Assembly (NCBI GenBank): GCA_028817255.1
Contig: JAPPQA010000109.1
Coordinates: 1-26,866 of the forward strand
Direction of reading: 5' to 3'
DNA: 26,866 nt
Source of the DNA: Gammaproteobacteria bacterium
GTDB lineage: Bacteria > Pseudomonadota > Gammaproteobacteria > Porifericomitales > Porifericomitaceae
This document shows, piece by piece, positions 16,119-24,472 of this stretch. How positions within the stretch are numbered: position 1 is the first letter of the stretch; each line of letters begins with the position of its first letter. Both the position numbers and the translations under genes were made by a program. A model generated the notes under the pieces. The model was not told where the DNA came from, made no database searches, and saw only the letters and a program-made list of their open reading frames with translations.

Positions 16119-16236
16119 GCCGGGAGACCGCCCAGGAGATCGCGGGTCAGCCGCCACAGGCGGGATGCCCTTGCCGCGCGTCCGGCGGCGGGCAGCCGCC
16201 CAACGGCGGAAGCAGGAAGAAGATCGGGGAAATCCA

Positions 16237-16323
16237 TGGTGCCGGGAGAGAGACTCGAACTCTCACGAGGTTGCCCTCACCAGATTTTGAGTCTGGCGCG
16301 TCTACCAGTTCCGCCATCCCGGC
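16237..16323 (-). tRNA. tRNA-Leu (anticodon CAA)
   Basis: The minus strand folds as an 87-base class II tRNA. The acceptor arm pairs GCCGGGA with TCCCGGC, followed by discriminator A and an encoded CCA. The anticodon stem CCAGA/TCTGG encloses loop CTCAAAA, giving anticodon CAA, which reads the leucine codon UUG. A long variable arm and the T-loop sequence GTTCGAGTC fit leucine tRNAs. A weak -10-like TATTCT lies 11 bases before its 5' end. It follows the NYN-domain gene by 54 bases on the same strand, so read-through expression is also possible. Confidence 0.96.
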
Positions 16324-16377
16324 CGCGGCGGCAAGAATACCATCAAAGCGGCGGGGCCAGGAATCGTCCCTCTGGCG

Positions 16378-17118
16378 TCACTCCGAGCGGTTCCATCGGT
16401 TGGGTGGAGCGCTGGGCGTCCAGCGCTTCTGCTGCTGGTACTGCTGCTGATGATACTGGGGAGAGTTAGGCCTCTCCCGGGCGTCAATATTGTCTGCCAT
16501 TTCGATTATCACGTCCGAGTTTTCGAGCATTTCCTCGGTGAGGATATGCCCCAGGGGCACCAGAAAGACATGCATCCCATCCCGGCGGGCAAAGCGCATG
16601 GCCGGGGCGAAATCGCTGTCCGCGGTTACCAGCACGATCGCCTGTACCAACCGCTTGAACGTCAACATGGCGATATCCAGCCCCAGCTTGATATCTACGC
16701 CACGTTGGTGAATGATCGGGCTGAGATCCTCGCTCATAACCCTTACGCTGTCGGTCTGCTCCGACTCTTCCTGTTGCAACAACTCGCGCCGGACCTGCCA
16801 GCCCCGGAACACTAGCTTGCCCATGCGCAAAGATACATACGGCACCCGCTTCAAGCCTTGTACCAACCGCTTGTTGATCCCGGCCAAGGCGCTGTTCCCG
16901 AAGTCCTGAGTTCCTCCCTGCAAGGGGCGCTGCTGGGTGCCCTCCAGCGGCGGCGCGTCGTAGTAATAAATGCGGTGCAGGGAATAATCGCGCAGATGCT
17001 CGTGATCCTGCAATTGGGTCACGAACGCCTGGAATGACTCCGCCGTCAAAGGATTGTGCCGCGAACCCACTTTTCGCTTGAGAAACCCGCCGTCTATAAG
17101 AATCGCACAAGAACGCAT
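16378..17118 (-). CDS. NYN domain (LabA/DUF88 family) protein
   Basis: A 246-residue protein with a NYN/PIN-like fold. Acidic residues expected at the active site are visible: LIDGGFLK at the start (Asp9), KLGLDIAML in the middle, and VTADSDFAPAMRFAR, the most diagnostic LabA/DUF88 motif. These folds are metal-dependent ribonucleases in the cases studied; for most bacterial members, including this one, the target is unknown. The C-terminal 30 residues are a Gln/Tyr-rich tail (YHQQQYQQQ), probably disordered. I chose the ATG at 17118 over the one at 17133 because GGAGG stands eight bases before it. It lies between tRNA-Leu and the divergent leuS. Confidence 0.83.
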   Translation of the reverse strand: MRSCAILIDGGFLKRKVGSRHNPLTAESFQAFVTQLQDHEHLRDYSLHRIYYYDAPPLEGTQQRPLQGGTQDFGNSALAGINKRLVQGLKRVPYVSLRMGKLVFRGWQVRRELLQQEESEQTDSVRVMSEDLSPIIHQRGVDIKLGLDIAMLTFKRLVQAIVLVTADSDFAPAMRFARRDGMHVFLVPLGHILTEEMLENSDVIIEMADNIDARERPNSPQYHQQQYQQQKRWTPSAPPNRWNRSE

Positions 17119-17356
17119 AATTCCATCCTCCATCGTAATCTATAATCCGTGCCCCAGGAGCCGGAAGCGGCATTTCCCGGCTGTCTGAAAGCGAAGGCTT
17201 GTCCCCTCGGAAACCGGCACTATAAGACCGCTGAGCAGGGGACGTCAATTGCGAGGCAACACATTGGCGGCAGACCGCGCTTCCAGAAAGTTGTAGCCGC
17301 ACGGTGCCGTTTCGTTTGGCGTCGGCGGCATGCGGGCGCTATGCGTGGGATGCCCC

Positions 17357-17385
17357 TTGGCAGGGGCGGCGCCCACTGCTATAAC
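17357..17385 (+). promoter_or_regulatory. Sigma-70-like promoter for leuS-lptE-holA
   Basis: TTGGCA (17357-17362) and TATAAC (17380-17385) are separated by exactly 17 bases, each matching consensus at five of six positions. Transcription would start near 17391, giving a leader of about 34 bases before the leuS ATG. The rest of the 306-base divergent gap (17119-17424) shows no gene or convincing attenuator. Confidence 0.65.
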
Positions 17386-17424
17386 CGTTTTGGCGCCTGT
17401 CGTTGCCGACGGCCCGCCCCGATC

Positions 17425-19905
17425 ATGAATACCCGATACCGTCCTGAAAGAATCGAAGCGGAAGTCCAGGCCAGCTGGGAGGCGGCCGATGTCTTCCGGG
17501 TAAGGGAGGACCCCGGACGAGAGAAGTTTTACTGCCTGTCCATGTTTCCCTATCCCAGTGGCCGGATCCACATGGGCCACGTGCGTAATTACACCATCGG
17601 CGACGTGATTAGCCGTTACCAGCGAATGTTGGGGAAGAATGTCCTGCAACCGATGGGTTGGGATGCCTTTGGCCTGCCGGCCGAGAACGCGGCGATCGAA
17701 AACGGCATCCCTCCCGCCCGCTGGACGCGGGAGAATATCGCCGCCATGCGCAAGCAGTTGAAGGGTCTCGGCTTCGCCTACGATTGGAGCCGCGAACTTG
17801 CGACCTGCGACCCGGAATACTATCGCTGGGAACAGTGGTTTTTCACCGTCCTGTACGAGAAGGGCCTGGTGTATCGGAAATCGGCTCTGGTGAACTGGGA
17901 CCCGGTGGATCGGACGGTGCTGGCCAACGAGCAGGTAATAGACGGCCGCGGCTGGCGCTCCGGCGCCCCTGTGGAGAGGCGCGAGGTTCCCCAGTGGTTC
18001 CTGCGAATCACGCGCTACGCGGAGGAATTGCTGTCGGCTCTGGAGCGGGCGCCGCTCAAGGACGGCTGGCCGGAGGTTGTCCGCAACATGCAGAAGAACT
18101 GGCTGGGGCGCTCCGAGGGCGTGGAAGTCGAATTTCCTGCCGCCGGGGCGGAGGGCATGCCCCTGAAGGTTTTCACCACCCGGCCGGATACCCTGATGGG
18201 CGTCACTTATCTTGCCGTTGCCCCCGAGCATCCGTTGACGCAGGCGGTGGCTCGCGAGAATCAGGCAGTCGCTGCCTTCGCGCGGGAGGCGGGCAAGGGG
18301 GCCATATCCGAGGCCGTGCTGGAGACCATGGAGAAGGAGGGGTTGCCCTTGGGAGTGGAGGCCGTGCATCCCGTCAGCGGTGAGCGCCTGCCGGTCTGGG
18401 TGGCGAATTTCGTCCTGATGAGCTACGGCGCCGGCGCAGTGATGGGGGTGCCGGCTCATGACCGAAGGGACTGGGAGTTTGCGCGCAAGTTCGGGTTGCC
18501 GATACGCCAAGTGGTGTTCCCCGCGGATGGCGGCGGGGCAGAGGTGTCGGAGGGGGCCTTCCTGGAGCCGGGAGTGCTTGTCAACTCGGGTTGCTTCGAC
18601 GGTCTGAGTTCCGCGCAGGCCTTCGATGCCGTCGCGGAGCGCCTGCGGCGCGAGGGCCGCGGGAGCCGCAAGACGCACTATCGGCTCCGTGACTGGGGTA
18701 TCTCGCGGCAACGCTACTGGGGCTGCCCCATTCCCATCCTCTACGACCGGCAGGGCCGGGCGCGTCCGGTCCCGGAGCAAGACCTTCCCGTGTTGCTCCC
18801 CGAAGGGGTCACGCCCCAGGGGCGCGGCTCTCCCCTGGGCGAGCTGCCGGAGTTCCGCGAGGCGCCTCTGGCGGAGGGAGAGACGGGCAGCAGGGAGATA
18901 GACACCTTCGATACCTTTGTCGAGTCTTCCTGGTATTACGCGCGTTACTGCTGTCCGGACCGCGACGGCGCCATGCTGGACGAACGGGCGCACTACTGGT
19001 TGCCCGTGGATCAGTATGTGGGCGGGATCGAGCACGCAGTGCTCCACCTGCTGTACGCCCGGTTTTTCCACAAATTGCTGCGTGACGAGGGCCTGGTCCG
19101 TTGCGACGAACCTTTTCGCAACCTGCTGACACAGGGCATGGTACTGAAGGGCGGGGTCAAGATGTCGAAATCGCGAGGGAATACCGTCGATCCGCAGGAG
19201 CTGGTGGACCGGTACGGGGCGGACACGGTGCGCCTGTACATTATGTTCGCCGCCCCGCCGGAACAGAACCTGGAGTGGTCGGACCGCGGGATCGCAGGCG
19301 CCTTCCGTTTCTTGAACCGACTCTGGGACATTACGGCACGGCACGTGAATTCCGGCGGGCCGGCGGCGGCTTTGACGCCGACTGACATGACTCCGGCAGA
19401 ACGGCAATTCCGACGTCTGATTCACAGCACGATCGCCAAGGCGGAGGATGATATCGGCCGGCGTCACGCCTTCAACACGGCGATCGCGGCGGTAATGAAA
19501 TTGCTCAAGGATTTGGCCCGCCTGCCCGCCTCTTTGCCCAATGCGGCCGCCTTGACGCAAGAGGCCCTGGAGACGGCGGTTTTGTTGTTGGCGCCTATCG
19601 TTCCGCATATTGCCGATGCCCTGTGGCGCGCGCTCGGGCACGACGAGGCCGTGATCGACGCTTCCTGGCCCGAGGCGGATGCCGACGCTTTGCTCCAGGA
19701 GCATGTCGAATGGGCGGTGCAGGTCAACGGTCGCTTGCGGGGGCGCATCCAGTTGCCGGTTGCCGCCTCGGATGTGCGGGTGCGGGAGGCCGCCTTGGCC
19801 GACGACAACGTACGGCGCTTTACTACGGCAGGGGAGATCGATCGGACCGTGATTGTCCCGGGCCGGTTGATCAATATCGTGCTGCGGGATGGCGCGGGCA
19901 GATGA
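17425..19905 (+). CDS. leuS: Leucyl-tRNA synthetase
   Basis: A class I synthetase of 826 residues that charges leucine tRNAs. HMGH is at residues 49-52 (PSGRIHMGHVRNYT) and KMSKS at 579-583 (GVKMSKSRGN). The CP1 editing domain contains TTRPDTLMG and GVPAHDRRDWEFA, whose aspartate anchors the amino group during proofreading. The small zinc-binding knuckle found in E. coli LeuRS has lost its cysteines here (VNWDPVDRTVLANEQ, then DGRGWRSG), a known variation in other proteobacteria. The ATG at 17425 gives the usual MNTRYxPExIE start; the frame is open further upstream but crosses the promoter. Its TGA overlaps the lptE ATG (ATGA), so translation of the two is probably coupled. Confidence 0.96.
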   Translation: MNTRYRPERIEAEVQASWEAADVFRVREDPGREKFYCLSMFPYPSGRIHMGHVRNYTIGDVISRYQRMLGKNVLQPMGWDAFGLPAENAAIENGIPPARWTRENIAAMRKQLKGLGFAYDWSRELATCDPEYYRWEQWFFTVLYEKGLVYRKSALVNWDPVDRTVLANEQVIDGRGWRSGAPVERREVPQWFLRITRYAEELLSALERAPLKDGWPEVVRNMQKNWLGRSEGVEVEFPAAGAEGMPLKVFTTRPDTLMGVTYLAVAPEHPLTQAVARENQAVAAFAREAGKGAISEAVLETMEKEGLPLGVEAVHPVSGERLPVWVANFVLMSYGAGAVMGVPAHDRRDWEFARKFGLPIRQVVFPADGGGAEVSEGAFLEPGVLVNSGCFDGLSSAQAFDAVAERLRREGRGSRKTHYRLRDWGISRQRYWGCPIPILYDRQGRARPVPEQDLPVLLPEGVTPQGRGSPLGELPEFREAPLAEGETGSREIDTFDTFVESSWYYARYCCPDRDGAMLDERAHYWLPVDQYVGGIEHAVLHLLYARFFHKLLRDEGLVRCDEPFRNLLTQGMVLKGGVKMSKSRGNTVDPQELVDRYGADTVRLYIMFAAPPEQNLEWSDRGIAGAFRFLNRLWDITARHVNSGGPAAALTPTDMTPAERQFRRLIHSTIAKAEDDIGRRHAFNTAIAAVMKLLKDLARLPASLPNAAALTQEALETAVLLLAPIVPHIADALWRALGHDEAVIDASWPEADADALLQEHVEWAVQVNGRLRGRIQLPVAASDVRVREAALADDNVRRFTTAGEIDRTVIVPGRLINIVLRDGAGR

Positions 19906-20411
19906 GAACGCAGCGACTGTCGCTGGCATTGTCGCTGTTGGCGCTCCTGCCGCCGGGCTGCGGTTTCCAGCCGGCCGGGGGCTTGGCTCCCGCCGACGGA
20001 CAGGCGGTGGCGTTGCGCGCGCACGGGGACACCGGCCGCCTGGTCGCCGAGCTGCGGCGGCAGGCGGTGGGGGAAGGCGTGCGCATCGTGCCGCATCACG
20101 AGACGGGCGCGTTGTTGTTGGAGCTGCGCGCCGCGCGCCTCGACAGGCGCATCCTTGCCGTTTCGCCGAGATCGGGGCAGGCCGTGGAGTACCGGCTGGA
20201 ATATGCCGTGGACATTCTGTTGCGCGGGCCGGACGGCGCCCTGCGCGTTCCCTGGGAGCGGCTACGGACCGCCGACGATTACGTCTTCGCGGAACAAGCC
20301 GGGGCCCTTGGCTGGCCGGGCGATGAGGAACTGCTGCATGCAGAATTGGTCCGGCAGACCGCGCGGCGGATATTGCGCCGCCTGCATACCGTATCCCTGC
20401 TGCATCGCTGA
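19902..20411 (+). CDS. lptE: LPS-assembly lipoprotein LptE
   Basis: A 169-residue outer-membrane lipoprotein that plugs the LptD barrel and helps insert lipopolysaccharide into the outer leaflet. The signal sequence runs to a lipobox ending PPGC with the lipidated Cys at position 20, followed by GFQ, as in LptE (CGFxL). The mature sequence is short and poorly conserved, as is normal for the family, with VEYRLEYAVDILLRG and a C-terminal helix rich in Arg and Leu. The identification rests on length, lipobox and especially position between leuS and holA. It starts inside the last codons of leuS and ends 11 bases before holA. Confidence 0.88.
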   Translation: MRTQRLSLALSLLALLPPGCGFQPAGGLAPADGQAVALRAHGDTGRLVAELRRQAVGEGVRIVPHHETGALLLELRAARLDRRILAVSPRSGQAVEYRLEYAVDILLRGPDGALRVPWERLRTADDYVFAEQAGALGWPGDEELLHAELVRQTARRILRRLHTVSLLHR

Positions 20412-20422
20412 CCCTGCGGCAC

Positions 20423-21475
20423 ATGGAAGTACGCTTTGAAAAACTCTCCGGCAGGCTGTTGCGCGACAAGCCCATGCCGGTGTACCTGGTCTGCGGGGAA
20501 GAGCCCATGCAGCGTTTCGAGGCCGCCGACCAGATCCGAAGCCTGGCCCGCCGCCATGGCTATACGGACCGGCGGGTGCTGTACGCTGCCGAGAAAGGGT
20601 TCCAGTGGCAAGAACTCCGTATGCTTGGCAGGATGCCGTCCCTTCTGGCTGGCCAGCGCCTCGTCGAATTGCGATTGGAGGCGCCAGGGCCGGGGCGGGA
20701 AGGTGCCGGCATCCTTGCAGAGTATGCGGAGCGGCCTTCCGCGGAAACCGTCCTCCTGGTCACCTTGGGGAAATTGGACGGCAAGAGCCGCCGCGCGCGC
20801 TGGTACCAGGCATTGGCTCAGGCCGGCCTGGTCGTGCAATGTTGGCCAGTCAAGGCGTCTGCGCTTCCGGATTGGCTGATCGGGCGGGCCGCGGCCGCGG
20901 GCGCCGAGCTGGCCCCTGCGGCGGCCCGTCTCATTGCCGAGCGTACGGAGGGGAACCTGTTGGCGGCTCGCCAGGAGCTGGACCGGCTGATTTTATCGGG
21001 GGAAGACGGCGACCGCCTGGACGAGATGGCGGTGGCCGTGACGGATAACGCGCGCTTCAATGTCTTCGAGTTGCTGGAGGCGAGCTTGCTGGGGGACCTG
21101 GAACGCACCTGCAGGATGTTGCGCGGCCTGGCGCGCGAGGGAGTAGAGGCGGTGGCCGTATTCGGCGCCCTGCGCTGGGAATTGCGCCGGCTCTGTACTC
21201 TGACGGAGGCAATGCGGGAAGGCGAAAGGCCGGACAGTCGGTTGTTGGCGCGCCACAGGATTTGGGGCACCCGCCAGGAGGCTGTCAGAGCCGTGCTGAA
21301 CCGGGGGGGCGCGTCCGCGCTCTACGAAATGCTTGCCGCGGCGTTGCAGGTCGAGCGGGTTCTCAAGGGAACCGCGGACCGCAAAAAGATATGGCGCGTA
21401 CTGACCTGGTTGTTCCTGGGATTGGGCGGCATGGATATGCGCCTTCTGCTCGAAGAGACGCGCGTCGGAAACTGA
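20423..21475 (+). CDS. holA: DNA polymerase III subunit delta
   Basis: The 350-residue delta subunit opens the beta clamp as part of the clamp loader. The N-terminal domain begins with PVYLVCGEEPMQRFEAAD, matching the usual YLxxGxExxLxxEA pattern but without a functional Walker A, as expected. Other features include LVTLGKLDGKSRRARWYQAL, the AERTEGNLLAARQELDRL helix, and NARFNVFELLEASLLGD, typical of HolA. The start at 20423 is 11 bases after lptE and gives the expected N-terminus. Length is close to the 343 residues of E. coli. It ends the leuS operon, convergent with the pilus ATPase genes. Confidence 0.93.
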   Translation: MEVRFEKLSGRLLRDKPMPVYLVCGEEPMQRFEAADQIRSLARRHGYTDRRVLYAAEKGFQWQELRMLGRMPSLLAGQRLVELRLEAPGPGREGAGILAEYAERPSAETVLLVTLGKLDGKSRRARWYQALAQAGLVVQCWPVKASALPDWLIGRAAAAGAELAPAAARLIAERTEGNLLAARQELDRLILSGEDGDRLDEMAVAVTDNARFNVFELLEASLLGDLERTCRMLRGLAREGVEAVAVFGALRWELRRLCTLTEAMREGERPDSRLLARHRIWGTRQEAVRAVLNRGGASALYEMLAAALQVERVLKGTADRKKIWRVLTWLFLGLGGMDMRLLLEETRVGN

Positions 21476-21489
21476 CGCGCCGGTGCGGA

Positions 21490-21508
21490 GCGGAGACGCC
21501 GTCTCTGC
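21490..21508. terminator. Hairpin between convergent holA and the third pilus ATPase gene
   Basis: GCGGAGA pairs with TCTCTGC around a five-base loop (the core is a GAGACG/CGTCTC palindrome). It lies in the 43-base gap separating two convergent genes and could end transcription from both sides. There is no T-run on either side, so intrinsic termination would be weak. Confidence 0.4.
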
Positions 21509-21518
21509 CCGGGGGACA

Positions 21519-23147
21519 TCAGCCGAAGCTGATTCTCGCCTCCAGATCGGAACTGGAATCCGCGTTGCTCAGGGCCTCCTTGAGATCGATAGTCCCGTCG
21601 TTGTATAGGTTGTACAGGGCCTGGTCGAAGGTCTGCATGCCATGGACGCCACTGTCCTCCATCGCCTTTTTTAACTCCGGGATCCTTCCCTGGAGCAGCA
21701 GATCGGCGATATGAGGAGTATTGATCAGGATCTCCACCGCCGCACAGAGTTTCTTGTCTTTTTTCTTTACCAGACGCTGGGAGATTACGGAGCGAATGTT
21801 GAGGGAAAGGTCCATGAGCACCTGCTTCTGCAACTCCGGCGGAAACAGGTTGATGACCCGCTCTAACGCCTGGTTGGAATTGTTCGCATGCAAGGTTGAG
21901 AGCACCAGATGGCCTGTGTTGCACAACTCCATCGTGGTCTCCATCGTCTCTCGGTCCCGGATCTCTCCGATCAGGATCACATCCGGAGCCTCGCGCAGGC
22001 ACGCCCGCAAGGCATTGTGGTAGGAATGCGTGTCCACGCCCACTTCGCGTTGATTCAGGATGGCTTTCCGGTTCTTGTGGCTGTATTCGATGGGGTCCTC
22101 AATGGTCAGGATATGGCCTGTTTGCGCCCGGTTGCGGCAATCAATCATGGCGGCGAGGGTGGTGGACTTGCCGGAGCCGGTAGCCCCCACCATGAGGATC
22201 AGGCCGCGCTTGTTCATGACCAACTCGTTGAGGACGGTGGGCAGGTTCAGATCCTTGATCGAGGGGATCTCGCTGGGAATGCGCCGCAATACCAGCCCGA
22301 CGGTGCCTCGCTGGCGGAATGCGTTCACACGGAAGCGGGTGCCCTCGTCTTTCAGGCCGATGGCGAAGTCGCATTCCATGCTCTCGGCGAATCGTTTCTG
22401 CTGTGCCTCGTCCATGATTAACATGGCGATCTGCTTGCATTTCTCGGCATCCAGCGGCCGCTTGCCTACGGATATGAAATTGCCTTCGATTTTGATTTTT
22501 ACGGGCGAGCCGGTGGTAAAGAACAGGTCGGACGCCTTTTTTTGCACCATGAGTTTGAGATAGGGCTCGATAACCCATTGGGGCTCCATGCCAGTGACCG
22601 CCCCGGGGCTCGTGGCCCCCCTGGCATTTGCGGCCGTCCCGGGACTTGCGCCCTTTCCGGGAGCCTTGGCCGTCGTACCTGTAACTCCCCCGAGACCGGT
22701 AGTTGCCCCTATGCTCGTGGCGCCCCTGCCAATTGTGGCCTCTCCGGGGCTCGCGGTAGCCTCCTTGGGATCTGGCTTTTTATCTTCCGGGAACGCTTGC
22801 TCGGCTTCCTTCGCCGCCGGGGGCGGCGATTCCGCCTGGGTTCGCTCGCGCGGGTCCTCCGGGAATGCCGATGACTCTTCGGGTTCTCCGGAGCTGGCTT
22901 GAACCCCCGGTCCGATCTTCGTCGCCGCCGGGGGCGGCGGTTCCGCCTGGGTTCGCTCGCGCGGGTCCTCCGGGAATGCCGATGACTCTTCGGGTTCTCC
23001 GGAGCTGGCTTGAACCCCCGGTCCGATCTTCGTCGCCGCCGGGGGCGGCGGTTCCGCCTGGGTCTGTTCGCACGGGTCCTCCGGGAACGCCGATGGCCCT
23101 TCGGTCTCTTCAGAACCGGCTTGAAACGATTGCTCGATTTCTCCCAT
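21519..23147 (-). CDS. Third PilT/PilU-family ATPase with repetitive N-terminal extension
   Basis: A 542-residue protein. Residues 187-542 form a complete PilT/PilU-type secretion ATPase that powers type IV pilus retraction: ASDLFFTTG at the start, Walker A GATGSGKST, Asp box TIEDPIEY, Walker B with IGEIRD, His box NTGHLVLSTLHAN, and MQTFDQALYNLY near the end. It lacks the AIRNLIRE motif of PilT (here HIADLLLQG), so it is PilU-like. Residues 1-186 are absent from normal family members: roughly three 37-residue acidic Pro/Ala-rich repeats, then a Gly/Ala/Thr-rich stretch of about 50 residues. Met187 (codon at 22587-22589) lies exactly at the usual PilU start, so translation could begin there instead, giving 356 residues. 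Both starts have weak ribosome sites. It is downstream of pilU by 86 bases and probably in the same operon. Confidence 0.85.
   Translation of the reverse strand: MGEIEQSFQAGSEETEGPSAFPEDPCEQTQAEPPPPAATKIGPGVQASSGEPEESSAFPEDPRERTQAEPPPPAATKIGPGVQASSGEPEESSAFPEDPRERTQAESPPPAAKEAEQAFPEDKKPDPKEATASPGEATIGRGATSIGATTGLGGVTGTTAKAPGKGASPGTAANARGATSPGAVTGMEPQWVIEPYLKLMVQKKASDLFFTTGSPVKIKIEGNFISVGKRPLDAEKCKQIAMLIMDEAQQKRFAESMECDFAIGLKDEGTRFRVNAFRQRGTVGLVLRRIPSEIPSIKDLNLPTVLNELVMNKRGLILMVGATGSGKSTTLAAMIDCRNRAQTGHILTIEDPIEYSHKNRKAILNQREVGVDTHSYHNALRACLREAPDVILIGEIRDRETMETTMELCNTGHLVLSTLHANNSNQALERVINLFPPELQKQVLMDLSLNIRSVISQRLVKKKDKKLCAAVEILINTPHIADLLLQGRIPELKKAMEDSGVHGMQTFDQALYNLYNDGTIDLKEALSNADSSSDLEARISFG
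22811..23143. repeat. Three tandem 111-bp coding repeats
   Basis: Copies lie at 22811-22921, 22922-23032 and 23033-23143. The first two differ at only one position (22829/22940), and the third, nearest the start codon of the minus-strand ATPase gene, has diverged. The unit equals 37 codons, so the frame is kept whatever the copy number. On the minus strand it encodes an acidic, Pro-rich segment containing PEDPRERTQAE and GPGVQASSGEPEE. There are no spacers, so it is not a CRISPR array. Confidence 0.93.
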
Positions 23148-23233
23148 AAAACACCCGTCTCATTCTTCCCGGCCCGGCAAGGCGCCGCGCTTCGCTCGCT
23201 CCTTCCTGGCCGGCCATTATCGGTGGCAGGCGA

Positions 23234-24400
23234 TCAGCGCATCAGGCCGCTTTCTTCCTGCTTTTCCTCCATACTCATGTGGCCTACCGATTCCAAGAGG
23301 TCCTGCTTTTTCGCCGTCTTGCTCTCCAGTTTAATTTTCAGGCGCAACTCATTCATGGAATCGGCATTGCGGATCGCATCTTCGTAGGTGATCTTTTCGG
23401 ATTCGTAGAGATCGAATAGAGCCTGGTCGAAAGTCTGCATTCCGAGTTCCCGCGACCGGCCCATGATTTCCTTGATTTTGTGCACCTCGCCCTTGAGTAC
23501 CAGTTCGGAGATCAGGGGGGTGTTTAACATGATCTCAATGGCGGGTACCCGTTCCTTGGTCCCTTTCTTCTTGAGCAGGCGCTGGGAGACGATCCCCCGG
23601 AGATTGGTCGAGAGGTCGAGCAAAAGTTGCTCGCGGCGTTCCTCCGGGAAAAAGTTGATGACGCGGTCCAGGGCTTGGTTGGAACTGTTGGCGTGCAGGG
23701 TGGCCATGGCGAGGTGGCCGGTCTCCGCGAAGGCAATGGCGAATTCCATGGTTTCCTGGTCGCGTATCTCCCCCAGCAGGATGACATCGGGGGCCTGCCG
23801 CAGGGTGTTCTTGAGCGCGATCCCCCAATCCTCCGTGTCCACGCCCACCTCGCGTTGCATGATGACGCAGTTTTTGTGGGGGTGGACGTACTCGATCGGG
23901 TCCTCGATGGTGATGATATGCCCGTAGCTATTCTCGTTGCGGTGGTTAATTATGGCCGCGAGCGAGGTGGATTTGCCGGAGCCCGTCCCCCCCACCATGA
24001 ACACCAGCCCGCGTTTTGTCAGGCTGATGTCCCGCATGATCGGCGGCAAGCCCAGTTCCTCAATGGTGGGGACCTTCGTTTGGATGGTGCGGAGCACCAT
24101 CCCGCAATATCCCTGCTGGATAAAGGCGTTGGTACGGAACCGCCCGATTCCCCTCGGGGCGACAGCGAAGTTGCACTCCTTCGTGGCCTCGTACTCTTTG
24201 AGCTGCTTGTCGCTCATCACCGCATATACCAAAGAGCGGGTGTCTTCCGCGGAGAGCTTGGCCTTGGACACGGGCCTGATCTTTCCCTGCAGTTTGATGG
24301 CAGGCGGAAAGCCGACCGTAATAAAAAGGTCCGACGCCTGCTTTCGGGCCATCGTGGTCAGCAGTTCGCGCATGAATTTGATCGCCTGTTCCCGTTCCAT
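23234..24400 (-). CDS. pilU: Type IV pilus retraction ATPase PilU
   Basis: A 388-residue hexameric ATPase accessory to PilT in pilus retraction. Features are ASDLFITVG at the N-terminus, RFRTNAF, Walker A GGTGSGKST, the Asp box TIEDPIEYVH, Walker B VILLGEIRD, the His box ETGHLAMATLHAN, and MQTFDQALFDLY. The length and the C-terminal extension past IKLESK fit PilU rather than PilT. The ATG at 24400 has GGGAG upstream. In the 72-base gap after pilT a minus-strand TATAAT is present at 24445-24450, without a good -35, so an internal promoter is possible. Gene order pilT-pilU is the same as in Pseudomonas. Confidence 0.92.
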   Translation of the reverse strand: MEREQAIKFMRELLTTMARKQASDLFITVGFPPAIKLQGKIRPVSKAKLSAEDTRSLVYAVMSDKQLKEYEATKECNFAVAPRGIGRFRTNAFIQQGYCGMVLRTIQTKVPTIEELGLPPIMRDISLTKRGLVFMVGGTGSGKSTSLAAIINHRNENSYGHIITIEDPIEYVHPHKNCVIMQREVGVDTEDWGIALKNTLRQAPDVILLGEIRDQETMEFAIAFAETGHLAMATLHANSSNQALDRVINFFPEERREQLLLDLSTNLRGIVSQRLLKKKGTKERVPAIEIMLNTPLISELVLKGEVHKIKEIMGRSRELGMQTFDQALFDLYESEKITYEDAIRNADSMNELRLKIKLESKTAKKQDLLESVGHMSMEEKQEESGLMR

Positions 24401-24472
24401 TTCGCTATCTCCCGGTGCTTGCCCTTTGCGAATCCCTTTACCCGATTATACTACGATGCATCTGTGCCGGCG

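Noticed and set aside
17141..17146. Perfect TATAAT on the plus strand upstream of leuS
   Set aside because: No acceptable -35 at the right distance; TTGGCA-17-TATAAC at 17357-17385 is a better leuS promoter.
17245..20508. Open frame of 1,087 codons on the minus strand
   Set aside because: It is antisense to leuS and lptE, low in recognisable motifs, and without a ribosome site; leuS on the plus strand explains the region fully.
22811..23143. Possible CRISPR array
   Set aside because: The direct repeats are 111 bases, contiguous, without spacers, and lie in frame inside a coding sequence.
22780..23149. Open frames on both strands through the repeat region
   Set aside because: Repeats of a length divisible by three keep several frames open. 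Only the minus-strand frame joins a known ATPase domain.
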